Source of the DNA: Pyrenochaeta sp. MPI-SDFR-AT-0127 | Taxonomy: Eukaryota > Ascomycota > Dothideomycetes > Pleosporales > Cucurbitariaceae | Length of the DNA: 64,000 bases | Direction of reading: 5' to 3' | Assembly: GCA_020747015.1 (NCBI GenBank) | Contig: JAGTJM010000031.1 | Location: 124,001-188,000, forward strand | Shown here: positions 23,774-35,193 of the stretch, piece by piece | How positions within the stretch are numbered: the stretch's first letter is position 1 | Layout: each line of letters starts with the position of its first letter | Position numbers and translations under genes: made by a program | The notes under the pieces: model-generated | Databases searched by the model: none | Told to the model about the DNA's origin: nothing | The model's input: only the letters and a program-made list of their open reading frames with translations

Positions 23774-26761
23774 TTAGTTTGTCTCCCAGTCAGCTAGCGC
23801 TGCTATTGAGGAGACTGTGTGGGGATGCGCTGCACCTAATCGACTGCGGCGTAGCTGCACACATTCCCGCATAAGAGCTATAGCCTCTGCTTTGCGTTCC
23901 TGCGCTTTCCACGTGTATGCAAGGTTGGCCATGCCAATCAGCGTACTGGGATGGTCCACTCCAAGTTTCGTCTTGCGAGCCTCCGTCACTTCTATAAGAA
24001 GCAGTTCTGCTGCCTCGTACCGCCCTTGGTTCTGATATGTTAATGCAAGGTTGGCCATACCAATCAGCGTGCTGGGATGGTCCACTCCAAGTTTCGTCTT
24101 GCGAGCCTCCGTCACTTCTTTAAGAAGCAGTTCTGCTGCCTCGTACCGCCCTTGGTTATAGTATGTTAATGCCAGGTTGTTCATTCCAGTCAGCGTGTCA
24201 GGATGGTCCGCGCCAGCCTTCATCTTGCGAGTCTCTATTACTTGTACAAACAGCTGTTCTGCTGCCTCCCACCGGTCTTGGTTCATGTATGTCAATGCTA
24301 GGTTGTTCGTGATAGCCAGCGTGACGGGATGGTCTGCGCCAAGCTTCGTCTTGGTCATCTCCATTGCTTGCACCTCGAGCTGTTCTGCTGCCTGCCACCG
24401 CCCTGTTAGCTTGTTCGCTAATCCTACCATAGCCATACTACTCAGTGTTTCGTTGCTCTCGGCGCCAAGCAGCTTGCATCTGACTTCCATCGACGCCCTC
24501 GCTAGGGACTCTGCATCTTCTGCCCTTCCTCTCTGCCAGGCGTACCATGCTGCGTTATATAACAGCCTAGCCCACTTTTTACAACTCTCTTCGCTCCGCG
24601 GCCGCTTCCCTAGCGCTGCGATTGCGTGTGGGAAAAGTCCCTGGCACCTTCCCCAGTTCTCGTACTGGCCTGTCGGAAACGCAGTGCACAGAGTGCTGAT
24701 GAATTGCTGCTTCCAGCCCTCCGCCTCGCCCTTGCTTTCGAGCCATCTTTGCGTCGCCAGCTGCACCAAGCTGTGCATCTCCAATGTCTCCGGGTTGGTT
24801 GTCTCAGAGACAAACGAGTAGTCTCGTAGAGCGAGGACATCGTCTATCAAACCACCGTCGATGTCGTCTTCGGAGACGCTGTCCTCCTCGTCGTTGTCCC
24901 TTTCATTTCCATCGTCTGCACGTGTACCTCCGTGCGCAATGCGAAGTAGTGCTTTGGGGATCCCTTGCCTGTCAAAAAAGCTCATAAGTGACAGAACATC
25001 AGCAGCTGATCGTTTTGTGCTCCGAATGTGTTCAAACGAAATTTGCCACGTTATGATGATTGAGTTGTTGGCCTCTTCATTTCTCCGGAGGTGTCCCGCT
25101 TCCCAGTTCAACAGGCTGGCCTTTCGCTTGTCGCTTCTGCGGAACTCCTCGAGATATTGCTGCACCGAATAGTGGGGTGCTCGCTTCTGAATATATGCAG
25201 CAGCCTGCACAAGTGCAAGTGGCATGTACTCCAGCGCTGCTGCGAGCTCACCTATGCTATCTGTGTTGATCTCAACTCCTAGCTTCTTCCGGAGAAGAGC
25301 CTGTGCGCCGGTATCCTGCATCGGACTGACGTGAAGCATGTCGCTCTCCTCGACCAAACGCGATGCCGCATAGCCTGAACGGCTCGTCACAACGACTGCT
25401 CCGTCCTTGCTAGGGGGCAGATATCTCGTTAGATGTTGGTGGTCGTGACCCGGCAGCGAAACAAGAAGAGCGGCATCGTCGGCGTTGTCGAGCACGAGCA
25501 ACCACTTTCCATTCTTCTCGTCGCGCAACCAGTCACGCACCAGCTCAAACACATTCTCCTGTTGGTCTGTTCGACCAGCCAGCTTGACTTGGTTTGCGAT
25601 ATCTCGATAGCTTTGCTCGAGCCGCGCGGCGTTGCTAGCATGCACCCAGAAAATCCAAGTTTCCGGCGAGCGTTCGGCGGTGCGATAGCAGTGCTCGATG
25701 GCAAGCTGCGATTTGCTATGCCCTTGTTAGATGCGAGGGACCTAAGGGATCTGGCGTGGGACTTACCCAACACCACCAAGGCCAACCAGCGCTACGCGAG
25801 ACGCTGGTGCGGAGCATTTCTCTTGCAGCTCATCGAGCAACGTACCGCGATCAATAAAGTCAGAGTCGCGGCGGAAGGGGATCGCGCAGCAAGGGCGCGT
25901 TGGTGACTCGGGACTTGCTGTTGGGGAAGATAGCGTTAGTTACGTCTGGTCGCGCAAGTTCGCTTGGAGCAATTCACCTGCGTTGTGGTAGCTGGGATTT
26001 GTTTGCTCCCTTCCTCTACCTTGCCGCTTCTCGATCTCATCTCTCAGACGCTCCGTCGCGTTGGCCTCTCCTTCCCCGTAGACTAGCGGCAAAAATACCC
26101 CAAAGATACCTAGCAAACAGTATACTTTATCCTCCTTACGCGATGTTTTGCGATGAACCGTCCAGCTCATTCGCTCCTCAACGCCAATCTCTGTAAGATC
26201 CTCTCCTCTCAGGATTCCAACAGGAACCTTTGTGATCTTACAGATTTCTTGCTCGAGTGAAACCTTACTACCTAGCCGCTTTCCCTCTTTCGAGAAGAAC
26301 TCAACAATAGCCGGTGCTATAAGCTCTTGCAGAGTCCATCCTCGCGTGAACCATCGGCTGCGTCGAAAGGCATCCACCCATGTGATGGGAAAGGCCGCCG
26401 CGCTGAGAGCCTCCTCTGGCACAGAGACATCTGGTAGGTATACATAGCACCTAGATGCGCGCTGATACCAACGAAACATAGAGTTAATTGCTGTGCTCAG
26501 CTCGTCGCTAGTAGATTTGTCGATGCAGCAGGTGTCGACCCAGAAGTACTGTAGTCCATCCGCTGCTGCTCGTTCGCCACAAAAGCGAATCTTGTCAAAC
26601 CCCGTCTTGTCCCTGCCTGCACCAGCGAGCAGCTCATGGTACGTTACTTCTTGGCCTTCAATCCATGTATGTGAGAGTATGGCATACGACGGCGGGCTAT
26701 CGTCGTTGAAGGAGGTAAGCTTGAAAGTGCCGCCTGGCAGGCGCTCTAGAAGGCGCATCAT
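23774..26761 (-). CDS. NLR-like HET-NB-ARC-TPR (STAND) protein
   Basis: Three exons on the minus strand: 26761-25978, 25917-25767, 25715-23774; 958 aa. The first ATG of the frame (26761) is used; anything further upstream would need a GTG. Residues 1-260 form a HET domain (YAILSHTW at 26-33, WVDTCCID, RGWTLQEL). NB-ARC follows with Walker A GLGGVGKS (307-314), which is split by intron 2, and Walker B LLVLDNADD (about 384-392). The last about 230 residues are 42-residue TPRs of the kinesin-light-chain type (ANLALTYxNQGRYEAAE), two of them nearly identical in DNA. HET-NB-ARC-TPR is a known fungal NLR layout: the TPRs sense, NB-ARC switches, and HET triggers cell death in heterokaryon incompatibility or defence. 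Motifs are seen; the role here is inferred. Confidence 0.92.
23921..24172 (-). repeat. Two adjacent near-identical 126-bp TPR-coding units
   Basis: Units 23921-24046 and 24047-24172 differ at only about six positions by eye, while the next unit (24173 on) is clearly more diverged. Each encodes exactly one 42-residue TPR, so gain or loss keeps the frame. This indicates recent duplication or gene conversion in the sensor part of the HET-NB-ARC-TPR gene. Confidence 0.8.
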
Positions 26762-27786
26762 AGCTTGCGCATGCTCTCTGTACACAAAAGTGGCCGATGG
26801 ACTTTGGTGGCGACGTAGAAGCGACAGAAAGCAAAGTGTAGAGCATCTCTTCGCACATGGCAGTCAGGCTGAGGCTGAGGCTAAGCGCTTACGGCTGAGC
26901 GGTGGTTGTTGTTGTTGTTGTTGTCCAATCAGGCGTGAGGAGCACTGTACTCCAATGTGGCTTCAGCTTTCCTTCCACTGTAGCCAGACACGATATTACT
27001 TAATCTTCATTCGCTGCGATCTTGCATTCGACCCTCTATACTTACTGGCACTCGTTGTAAGACAAGAGCGAGCGAGTCAAAACCAAGACGAGTAAGCACC
27101 TTGAACGCTACTTTGGTACACTCCATCAATGCACGAAGCCGAAGGGTTGTCGATCGCTATAGTAATGTATAGCTCAACTCGTCAGCCCCCATTCATGACG
27201 AAGATCTGTTGAAGACATTTAAAGCGCGTAGTATTGATCTCTATAGCGAAAACCGCTATGCGGCAATTTCAGCAGGACCTCTTCCACCAGGGTTAGATTA
27301 CGCCCACTCCTACCTAGCTTACAGCGATCATTTCCGACGCCAAAAGACCAGTCCAACTGGCAGCCTAGATACTCGGGCAGAAGATCTCGCCATGCGTTGT
27401 AGCTATCATTGTGGCTCACGTTATTCGTCCCTTTTATGGTATCCCGATGGGCTGCACGGCGCGGTGTGACAATGGCTTCTGGCTTCCTTTCCCCCGTACG
27501 TAGTCCCAGTGTGGATAATGACCACCATAATCGTCGTTGAGGTACGACCCGACGGCTACGAAATCCGATCGTCTAGCCGAGCGAGGAATCAATACAAGGC
27601 TTCCTTGAGACAGTATCGTTGGTTTGTGCTCCTTGGCTGGCGTCTTTATTAAGTACATCACTCTGGACTACCCGCTACATCTCCACACCGCCTAGTCTCA
27701 TGATGCTGCGCCCGCACCTCAAGCTTGATACCTTCTCCTCCTGAGGCAAAACGGCACGGCTTTTTGGACCCTATATACCGATGTAG
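26762..27786. other. Upstream region of the HET-NB-ARC-TPR gene
   Basis: About 1 kb, probably the promoter of the minus-strand NLR gene, with a (GTT)n microsatellite at about 26904-26924. Short frames, for example 27209-27469 (+), have no domain or splice support. Confidence 0.5.
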
Positions 27787-28332
27787 ATGGACTTGGTTCT
27801 TTCATCTTCAGCTGTCAGACCGCCGGCACGACACTGGGAGATATGGAGATTGTCAGGCAACCAGAGCAAGCTGTACCAAAGCGCGGCTGTATGGCGTTTC
27901 ACGAGACAGAGAAAGCCTGAGCATGATGAAACAATGCCCCAAGAGCTCACTCGATGGTTGAACCACTCGATCAGAAGCCCCTCATCAAATTTCTCGGAAG
28001 TTGCCCTTCCGAGGGAAACAATTAAGAGCACTTTCGACGGAGACTTGCTTGGAAACATCATGTACCGACACGCGCCACTTTCTGGAACTTCTCTAGACGA
28101 ACTTGATGGACCTGCAACGACGTTTTCGTTCGGAGACCCAATGGCGTCGCCACAATGCGCATCAATTCCATCAATGACCCAAATCCCGATACTGCAGGCC
28201 CCAGGGTTGGTTTGCGTGAATAGTATGTCAATTATCAAGCTCTTTCACACGAGGCGAGGGAGAAATACGATACTGGACAGAAAGCTATGGTATTCGTCGA
28301 ATCCCCATCACTCCAGATTGTTTACGGTCTAG
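27787..28332 (+). CDS. Unrecognised 181-codon ORF overlapping repeat copy B
   Basis: An intronless frame with its own ATG (27787) and TAG (28330-28332), 181 aa. No domain, signal peptide or membrane segment is recognised. The composition is ordinary (Ser/Pro/Arg-rich), not low complexity. Its last third lies inside repeat copy B; the matching part of copy A is broken by a stop and an extra base. A minus-strand frame also runs through much of the same segment, so it may be a chance ORF or the relic of a gene once present twice. Low confidence that it is a real gene. Confidence 0.25.
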   Translation: MDLVLSSSAVRPPARHWEIWRLSGNQSKLYQSAAVWRFTRQRKPEHDETMPQELTRWLNHSIRSPSSNFSEVALPRETIKSTFDGDLLGNIMYRHAPLSGTSLDELDGPATTFSFGDPMASPQCASIPSMTQIPILQAPGLVCVNSMSIIKLFHTRRGRNTILDRKLWYSSNPHHSRLFTV

Positions 28333-28489
28333 CTCTACATGCCCTGTTCTGACCTTCATCTCTAAATCGTCTTGACAAAGACGATAGTATGTTCCTTCTC
28401 GCACCCAGGTGCCGAAAAGTGATCTTGATCTTGAGCAGTCTTACCCATTCTGGAAGGCCTATAGCCCAACATTCAACTAAATCCCATGA
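28203..28489 (+). repeat. Diverged direct repeat, copy B
   Basis: Partner of copy A (22855-23146), about 5.3 kb apart and in the same orientation. It covers the end of the ORF 27787-28332, the gap that follows, and the last few codons of the NACHT gene (stop codon at 28473-28475). The pair brackets the HET-NB-ARC-TPR gene. Confidence 0.7.
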
Positions 28490-31400
28490 GCTGCAACCAT
28501 TCGTCTCGCCTATGCATTGGAATACAGGACGATAAAATTGAATATGGACGAGTGAGCTCTTTTCGTACGTCACATATTATGAACGCCGGCCATTGGGGCC
28601 ATTGAAGGGTAGCGAATGTTGCGCCCTTCTCGGGACTACTTGCAGCAGCTCGAATGATGTTCATCGACAGATCTGTATTGATACGGTTGTGTAAAAGGTC
28701 CTGGTAATAGGGAACCAAGGTATTAAACAGCTCGGCTAGGCCACGTTCGGTTGCCCACAGTAAACCATGTATACCATCTTCTTCGAATGCTTCCGCATCA
28801 AAGAATTGCCCAGACGACCTAAGACATACTTTTATAGTATCTATCGTTGATTGGATGAGTTCTGGAGGCAAAGGATTGTAGGAAGCTATAATTCGAAGTT
28901 GGACAGCGATGGTGTTTAAATGGGTCCCACGTACAACCAGGCTCATTTCTTGCAGATGCTCGAGACGGGCGTGAATGTCTGCAGTACCAAATGCTGTATG
29001 AGACCAGTCAAGAGGCTCAAAAATTGGACAAGCTCCAGGAAATGTGTTCCGTACCACGTTTATAACCTGTGTCAAACGACTCGGACGGCACCGATTCAAG
29101 AGTATGAGAGCCAAAAGAACGTGCTGTATGGATGGAGAGGCCTGTGAGATCATGTTCGCTTCTTCAGTTATCCATGCAAGTATTGCAGGCATACATTGAT
29201 TGAGGGTATAGAGCAACTCCCACCTATTTCTAGAAGAGCATTCCCCTTGAACAGATTGGAGCGAGAGCATTTCCGCTACCACACCGTTTCTGGTGTGACC
29301 GTCGCGAACTATCGCAACTAGGGTGACTATGAGCTTTTCGTGATCGCGGATGTAGTAGCTGACAAGACATCGGAAGAGATTCATGTCGTCGGCCTTGAGG
29401 GCGAGTATGATGGCCTCTTGAAATGAATCATCCAAGAGAGCCACACGCTGATTTACCCAACGGCTGAATTCCGTTTTGAAAATATCGAATACTCTATACA
29501 GCTGACGGTCATCGCGATGATGATTCCGATTGAGATCATAAGCGATATATGTGATTAAAGCATTGCTCCAGAACCCCATGCTAGATGGCTGCGTGGGCCT
29601 CTTGGCAGCTGCTAGGCGGACAAAGGTTTGGAGTTCGAAACTAGCACCTTGTTGCCCCTGCCAATGACTTTCAAGCCCCTTATCCACCTGTTCTTGTTCA
29701 ACAAAGATCTGGTAAGCTTTGAGCTCGTCATACTCTACCAGAGCCATGAGGGAGCTGATTCCGTATCTTACAGCCCACGAATAGAGTAGCATGTGTTCCG
29801 TTGACCACTGCAGCTTGAAAGGATCGTAAAAAATGTTCACCCCAGATGCTAGTCGCTCATTAATTATGGCTCCGACTTCGCTGACCTTTTCCTGCTGATC
29901 CGATTCGAACCATGGACGAAAGTTAAAGGCTAGCTGATGGCCTTTAACAACATGCTTGAACGTTGCCCAGGACCAAGATTGCTCGTTTAGGCTAGCAGCA
30001 TGAAATGCCCAGCACGTTACTATATAATCGAGCATAACATATTTTCGAATGAGACTGTCTGTAGGCCTGTGTATGGTAGGAAGCTTCAACAAGACCTGGC
30101 TGGCTGGTGTCGTTTGCGGGGCTCTACGAAGCCCTCGGGACCATGATAATAGGCTTCGGATCGATGATGCTAGAGGTACATTATTCCAGACAATGTCTTC
30201 AGCCTGAGTTTGTCCCATGCTGACGACCTCGGACATTTTGACCATCTGAGTTCCGAAATCAGAGAACGAAAGATACGCCACGCAAATCTCTGCGATGTAT
30301 TCATTGACTAATTGTGGACTCAAGCATATTCCTCCACTAACTTGATTCCACCCTGGTGAGAATAAGAACTGCTGTACGGTATGATGTGCGAAAGTTATGG
30401 TGGAGTTGTTCTCGTTGTACACGACGAGGTTACTGCAGCAAGCGATCAACCTCTCTCCGCCATTAGTGACTGTTCTTTCGGCGTGTAGGAAAAGGTCTTC
30501 CCTTTCCAGTCCTACGGCTTCCTCGAGTTCATCGATCCGTAGAGGGCGACGGGCACCTGCGATCCATCGAAAAACTTTAAGCATCATATCAAACCTGTTC
30601 TTTCCTCCAGAAGAGGAACGAACTTTCTGAATTATCCGTGAATATGTTTCCTCAACATCTTTTGGAAGATTGTTGATGGTGGCGCGGACAGAGTTTTCAG
30701 TGAATGCGTCTGCGATATCAAAAAGTTGAAACTTGACCCAGAGGAACCTTTTTTGATTAGCCAATCACTTGTTTCTGACCCAGCAAGGTGGCCACAATGT
30801 GCTACCAGAACTTACATTTCGTCGGCGCCCGCTAATAGCGCAGCGACTACATCGCGTTTCAGGCGATCATCCTCCAGGAGAGGATTCTGCTTCTCACTAA
30901 TAAGTTTTATCCGCTCTTCGACGAACAATCGTACGTCCGCGCCTATAGTTTCTTTAGATGAGTACACAGCGGTGTACTTTTTCAGGCTCCTCTTAATGAG
31001 GTACTCTTCTCGTCGACTTGTGACGAAAATCTTTACCACAATAGATTTGTCCTGCAGCAGAGTGTCAATCATTTCCAGAACAATTGACTGATCGTCTGTA
31101 GCAAACTGATCCAGCCCGTCAACAATCAGGTAAGACTTGTCAAAGTCCTTAAGAATGTCTAAAAGATACTCTAAACATGCTACAAAATTCGGCATCATCT
31201 TACTCCCGCTGTGGGGGCCGTCAAAGCTGTCAGAGAACCGGTCAAGAGGCATACGCTCAAGGATCTGTTTGATGATGGATGCTACTAAGTAATTAGGACT
31301 AAGTGAAGCACTGTCCGCAAAGTCGCAATAATAGTAGAATACAAGAGTTGAGGGGTCAGTAGACCTACTCATCAAATCATCTACGATGGTTGAGCACAGA

Positions 31401-32412
31401 ACAGATTTGCCTGATCCAGGGATGCCATAATAGCACAGACAATCAGATGCCTGCGAATTATACCATAAGACATACTGTGAGGTCGACTGGAACCATATGT
31501 TAGTACCAGGATGCCTGAGCGCAGACAGCTTCGCGTGCATGCTTGCGTAGTCCACAACGGGTAAGGCTGTAAGAATCTCATGTCGCTTCTGAAGTTTCGC
31601 GCTTCTAAGTTGCAGAGCTTGGGTAGCCTTTTGCACTTCCCGGTTCCGGGCACTCTCGATTTTGTGCGCAAGGTCTGCCTCCCGTTCGACTCGCTTACAA
31701 TGTTTGCGGAACATCTCCATGTACAGTTCGAATTCCCGTCGAAAAGGCTTCCACGCACCCTTGAGTATGATTGATAGCGGAACTGGCCATCTTAAGCCCA
31801 TCTTATAGTTCAAGAGGGCAGGTGTTGACTTACTCAGTGACTTTTTTGCTTGTGTGAAGAAGTTCTTAGCCAGAACGCAGAAGTTAAGTACATCGAGAAA
31901 CACGTCTGTGAGAGCAACGAGGAGTCTTTCCTCTTTCTTGAACAAAACTTGATAGATGCGGAAACGTGGCAATATATCGCCGATTTGCGCCAGCATTTCT
32001 ACGATATTCTCTTGGAATTTGCCAGCCTCACTTGCAATCTGTCTGGCACATAAGCATGTATTCTAAGGTGTCATGCAATTGTGTCTGCTGCAAGCACGCT
32101 CACATGTAAGAGGACTCTGATGCTTCCCCAGATCGGGCAGATGATCAGCCCATATGTATTCGAATAGACATCCATCGCTTGCCCGTACTCGCTAATTGCA
32201 TCAGCCAGAGAAGAAAGGCGCTCTTGCCTTAGCCAGCTTTTATGGTCATGGGCATGCTTCTTCTGGGCCACGCTAGTATCATAGAAAACATTTTCGAGAG
32301 TTGCGCTGTTGAACCTGGCAGCATCGTTTGGAGACAGTCCGTCAAGGAATCTGGCCCTGGCAGTTTCCCAAGGCTGCGTCGGAACGGGCACCGATGTGCG
32401 AAGACTATGCAT
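28473..32412 (-). CDS. NACHT-domain STAND protein (fungal NLR-like)
   Basis: Three exons on the minus strand: 32412-32104, 32038-30816, 30747-28473; 1268 aa. The N-terminal about 250 residues are helical and open with the RFLDGLSPNDAARF...T.ENVFYD pattern common at the start of fungal NACHT proteins. The NACHT core has Walker A GIPGSGKS (308-315), Walker B SYLIVDGLDQ (about 405-414) and an IFVTSRRE sensor-like strand, followed by a winged-helix-like part (RWIAGARRPLRIDELEEAVGL) and an HHTVQQFL motif. From about residue 680 to the end no ankyrin, WD40 or TPR repeats can be seen. Such proteins are oligomerising ATPase switches for allorecognition or defence; the specific trigger is unknown. It lies head-to-tail with the HET-NB-ARC-TPR gene on the same strand. 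Intron 1 placement is the least certain join. Confidence 0.9.
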
Positions 32413-33518
32413 TCTTCACAACAATCATTGATGAAAATAAACTTCAAAATAAGAGCGGTTGAGACAGAGTCTTCTGAGATGTTGAGGACAAGAAGGCTGT
32501 GCGGTTGTGATCGGCTGCGCGTGACACGCTCAGCCCCACAGTGCTTGGATATGGACGCCACAGGCATACCAGCCAATGATATTTCCACACGACATTCAGT
32601 TTGCTACTATCCATGTAACGGTACAATAAGGCTACGACAACTTCCATCGTTCTGTTGCACTTGGCCTCCTATATCCTTTCAGTACACTTCGTTACCAAGT
32701 AACTGATGCTCAGTTGAATCCTCTACAAGTTTTTTTGCGAAACTCTTATTCATATGCAGGCTCCTCTTCTCTTGCGTTCCCAAATTGAGGAATATTGCAT
32801 ATCCGACAATTCGAGCGATTTGGCCGCCTGATCATTACAGAGATGTAGCAGGTGCTTGAATGCTGCTTAGATCCTAGCCCTACTGATCCGAAAATTGCCC
32901 CTGGCAGTTGCACTTTTACGCCGGCCTCTTACGCCTTGTACATTTATGGTCACACTTCTAAGCAAATTCTTTTGAAATTTACTGGCTGGATGAACGTTTG
33001 TTGTATTGATGATTTACTCTTTCCAGAAATTAAAAAATCCGAGTATAACTTTGGGTGCCTGCCCTTGACCCATTTTGAGACAGCTGATGGGTGTCATTGA
33101 CTCAACTACAAGACCGAAGGAAACGCATATGCATAGTTGCCTTCATCAAACAATTGTAGAGGACGATCGACGATATACGTACCTATGAAATATCTTAGAA
33201 GCAAAGGTCTTTGTGTGATAGTCAGGATGCGTGTCTCGTATGATTTCCCAGTGTAAATGAACAGCCAACCACAACCAAAAGAAGCGTTCCAATGCGGAAC
33301 TTGGTAGTAGATACATTGTTAGATGATGTTGTGATGTCAGATGGCTCGTTTGGGTCAAGCGCTAGCCACAGAAACAAGGTCTTCAAACCATATTTTTCTT
33401 GTAAACTGCAGCAATAGGCAAGAGAGCGCGATTCACTAATTTTTTTTCTCATTTCTGTCCACAAAGCATCCCTATATAACCACCAATTACGCTCTCGCAA
33501 ATCAAGCTACCTGAGACC
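32413..33518. other. AT-rich gap between the NACHT gene and the lectin-like gene
   Basis: About 1.1 kb. A minus-strand stretch at about 33145-33500 is open in two frames but the longer frame starts only at TTG and no domain is recognised. Nothing else is supported. Confidence 0.45.
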
Positions 33519-34173
33519 TCACCACTTGATGTTGATCTCACGCGAAGACCAGGCTTGAGCGCCAACTTCGACCCAGGTGCACCACGTGAAGGAGCGATCT
33601 GCACGGCTGTAGTATAGCTTCAGCTGGCCGGATGTTAAGGACACGGAGGCCGAGAGAGGCGCTTTGGGGTCAGCAACGGCCATGATATTATCAAGAGACC
33701 CAATTGTCCACTCTGCCGCACCGTTGCTGTTGCAAAGCTCGTGGAGAAAACCATCACCGCCGATATAATAGACGCGAATCTGAGTTTTTCTGAGTCAGTT
33801 GTAATACTCGCAACTTGCTTCTCGATGCCAAACAGACATAAACCGAGAATTGAGGGCATAAGCTCACCTCGTTCTGTCCATCCTTGGTATAAGCTACTGC
33901 TGTAACCTGTGGGGAGCTGAGGCTGGAGACCACAGGGTTCCCTGCAACAATAATCGTTGTGGGAACATATATCGGGACAGTGGGGCTTGAGGCGCTAGCT
34001 TCAGCTCCGGTGCTGTTAAGGAAAGCAATTGTTCCACTATCCTTTCAAGAGTAGAAGAGATAGTTCTTGCCATTTGATTGAACGGCGGCGGATGAGGTGA
34101 TGACCTACGCAATAGGTCAGTCGAGGCGCAATCACAAAACGATAGCTGTTCATACCACGCTGTTGGTACTCAT
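33519..34173 (-). pseudogene. Fungal fucose-lectin-like gene (FleA-type) with an in-frame stop
   Basis: Model on the minus strand: exon 1 34173-34156, exon 2 34104-33868, exon 3 33779-33519, 171 codons. The translation shows beta-propeller blade motifs of the fucose-specific lectin family: NYLFYS, then PQVTAVAYTKDG...EIRVYYIGGDGFLHELC, then LKLYYSRADRSFTWCTWVEVG. At codon 26 (34047-34045) exon 2 has TGA inside the first blade while everything around it stays in frame. Length is about half of the six-bladed family members. A TATA-like element 113 nt upstream and a CT-rich leader suggest recent or current expression. A different acceptor just after the TGA (AAAG, before 34038) would restore frame by dropping the first blade strand, so a shortened functional product cannot be excluded. 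Confidence 0.6.
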
Positions 34174-35193
34174 AGCTGCTTTTGAGAAATAATTTGCTTT
34201 TGAAGCGTCTCAATGTAGTTCAATTTGGTCTTAAGAGTAGGATAGTTGTTTCTGAGTTGTCAATCAAACTCGCGAGGGAGGCCCCTTATATGCACTTCTC
34301 CTCCCACTCACACGAGTCCGTCTGGCCGGGACTATTGAATCCAGGTGTAGTAGCATTCAGCCTGCATAGCTACAGCTGAGTTTTCAGCTAAGAGTCGAGG
34401 TGTGTGGCTGGCTGGGTGTCTTGTGGAGGATCGAGTTGAGTGTCTGACCTGGTGTCTGGTCGGTGTTTGGTCGAGCGCCTGGTTGAGTGGCTAGCGGAGA
34501 CTCCGGCGCATGACTTGCGGTGTGATATCAAGTCTAGACACTAAAGCAAGAAGTACAGTATACCTCACGCAGTTCATTGCGCCTTTCACTTTGCGCTTAG
34601 ACAGTCTCACATCTTGCTACTCGTCATCACTACTTGGACGTGGAGTTTATAAACAGAGGCTGCCACTCAAATATGTCATATCATAGTCAGAGAAAAAAAA
34701 GCCCGTTGAGTAAGTTACGACTAAACAATGCCTTGATATTTCCTTGGAAGTTTGGTAGGGTGGCCGCGAGGAGTACTCCATGTTCACGCTAGGCTCAGTT
34801 CGGACTACTAGTTCACGATGGCTTAAATGTGGGGTATCCACGCGGCCCGAGCCTTGCCGCCATGTTGCCAGCTGAGTTGAAGGTGGCTAGAATCGAGACC
34901 TGCACAGGATTAGAGTTCTGTGGCTGGCTGTGAATTCTTGTTTTAATGCTTATCCAGCCGTTGCCGAGCCGGCTTGGTGAACCACAGGTAAGCCATGGTA
35001 CGTTGGCGTCTTACACAGCATATGTGATTTGATGTCGAAGTGGCAATCTGCAGTCGACAATGCCGTGGCGGGCATTGTTGAGAGAGTCACAAGGTCTTTT
35101 CATCAAATGATTCCACAGCTACGTTCAGCCAGCCCTAATTTCTTCTGCGGACGATGCGGGTCTTCAGCAAGACGATCCAAAGGCTGCCACGCA
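34174..35193. other. Lectin promoter and flank, with a G/T-rich stretch
   Basis: About 1 kb. At about 34396-34500 the + strand is G/T-rich with irregular repeats of GGTGTCTGG/GGTCGAG-like words. No gene is supported. Confidence 0.5.
34286..34293 (-). promoter_or_regulatory. TATA-like element of the lectin-like gene
   Basis: GCATATAAG on the minus strand, 113 nt before the ATG at 34173, followed by a pyrimidine/adenine-rich leader. Placement fits a core promoter. Confidence 0.45.

Noticed and set aside
26762..26785. Eight extra N-terminal residues for the HET-NB-ARC-TPR protein
   Set aside because: They would need a GTG start; the ATG pair at 26761/26758 directly precedes the RLLERL start typical of HET proteins.
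33222..33500. Minus-strand frame of 92 codons behind the lectin-like gene
   Set aside because: It starts only at TTG, has no domain, and a second overlapping frame is equally open; not enough to call a gene.
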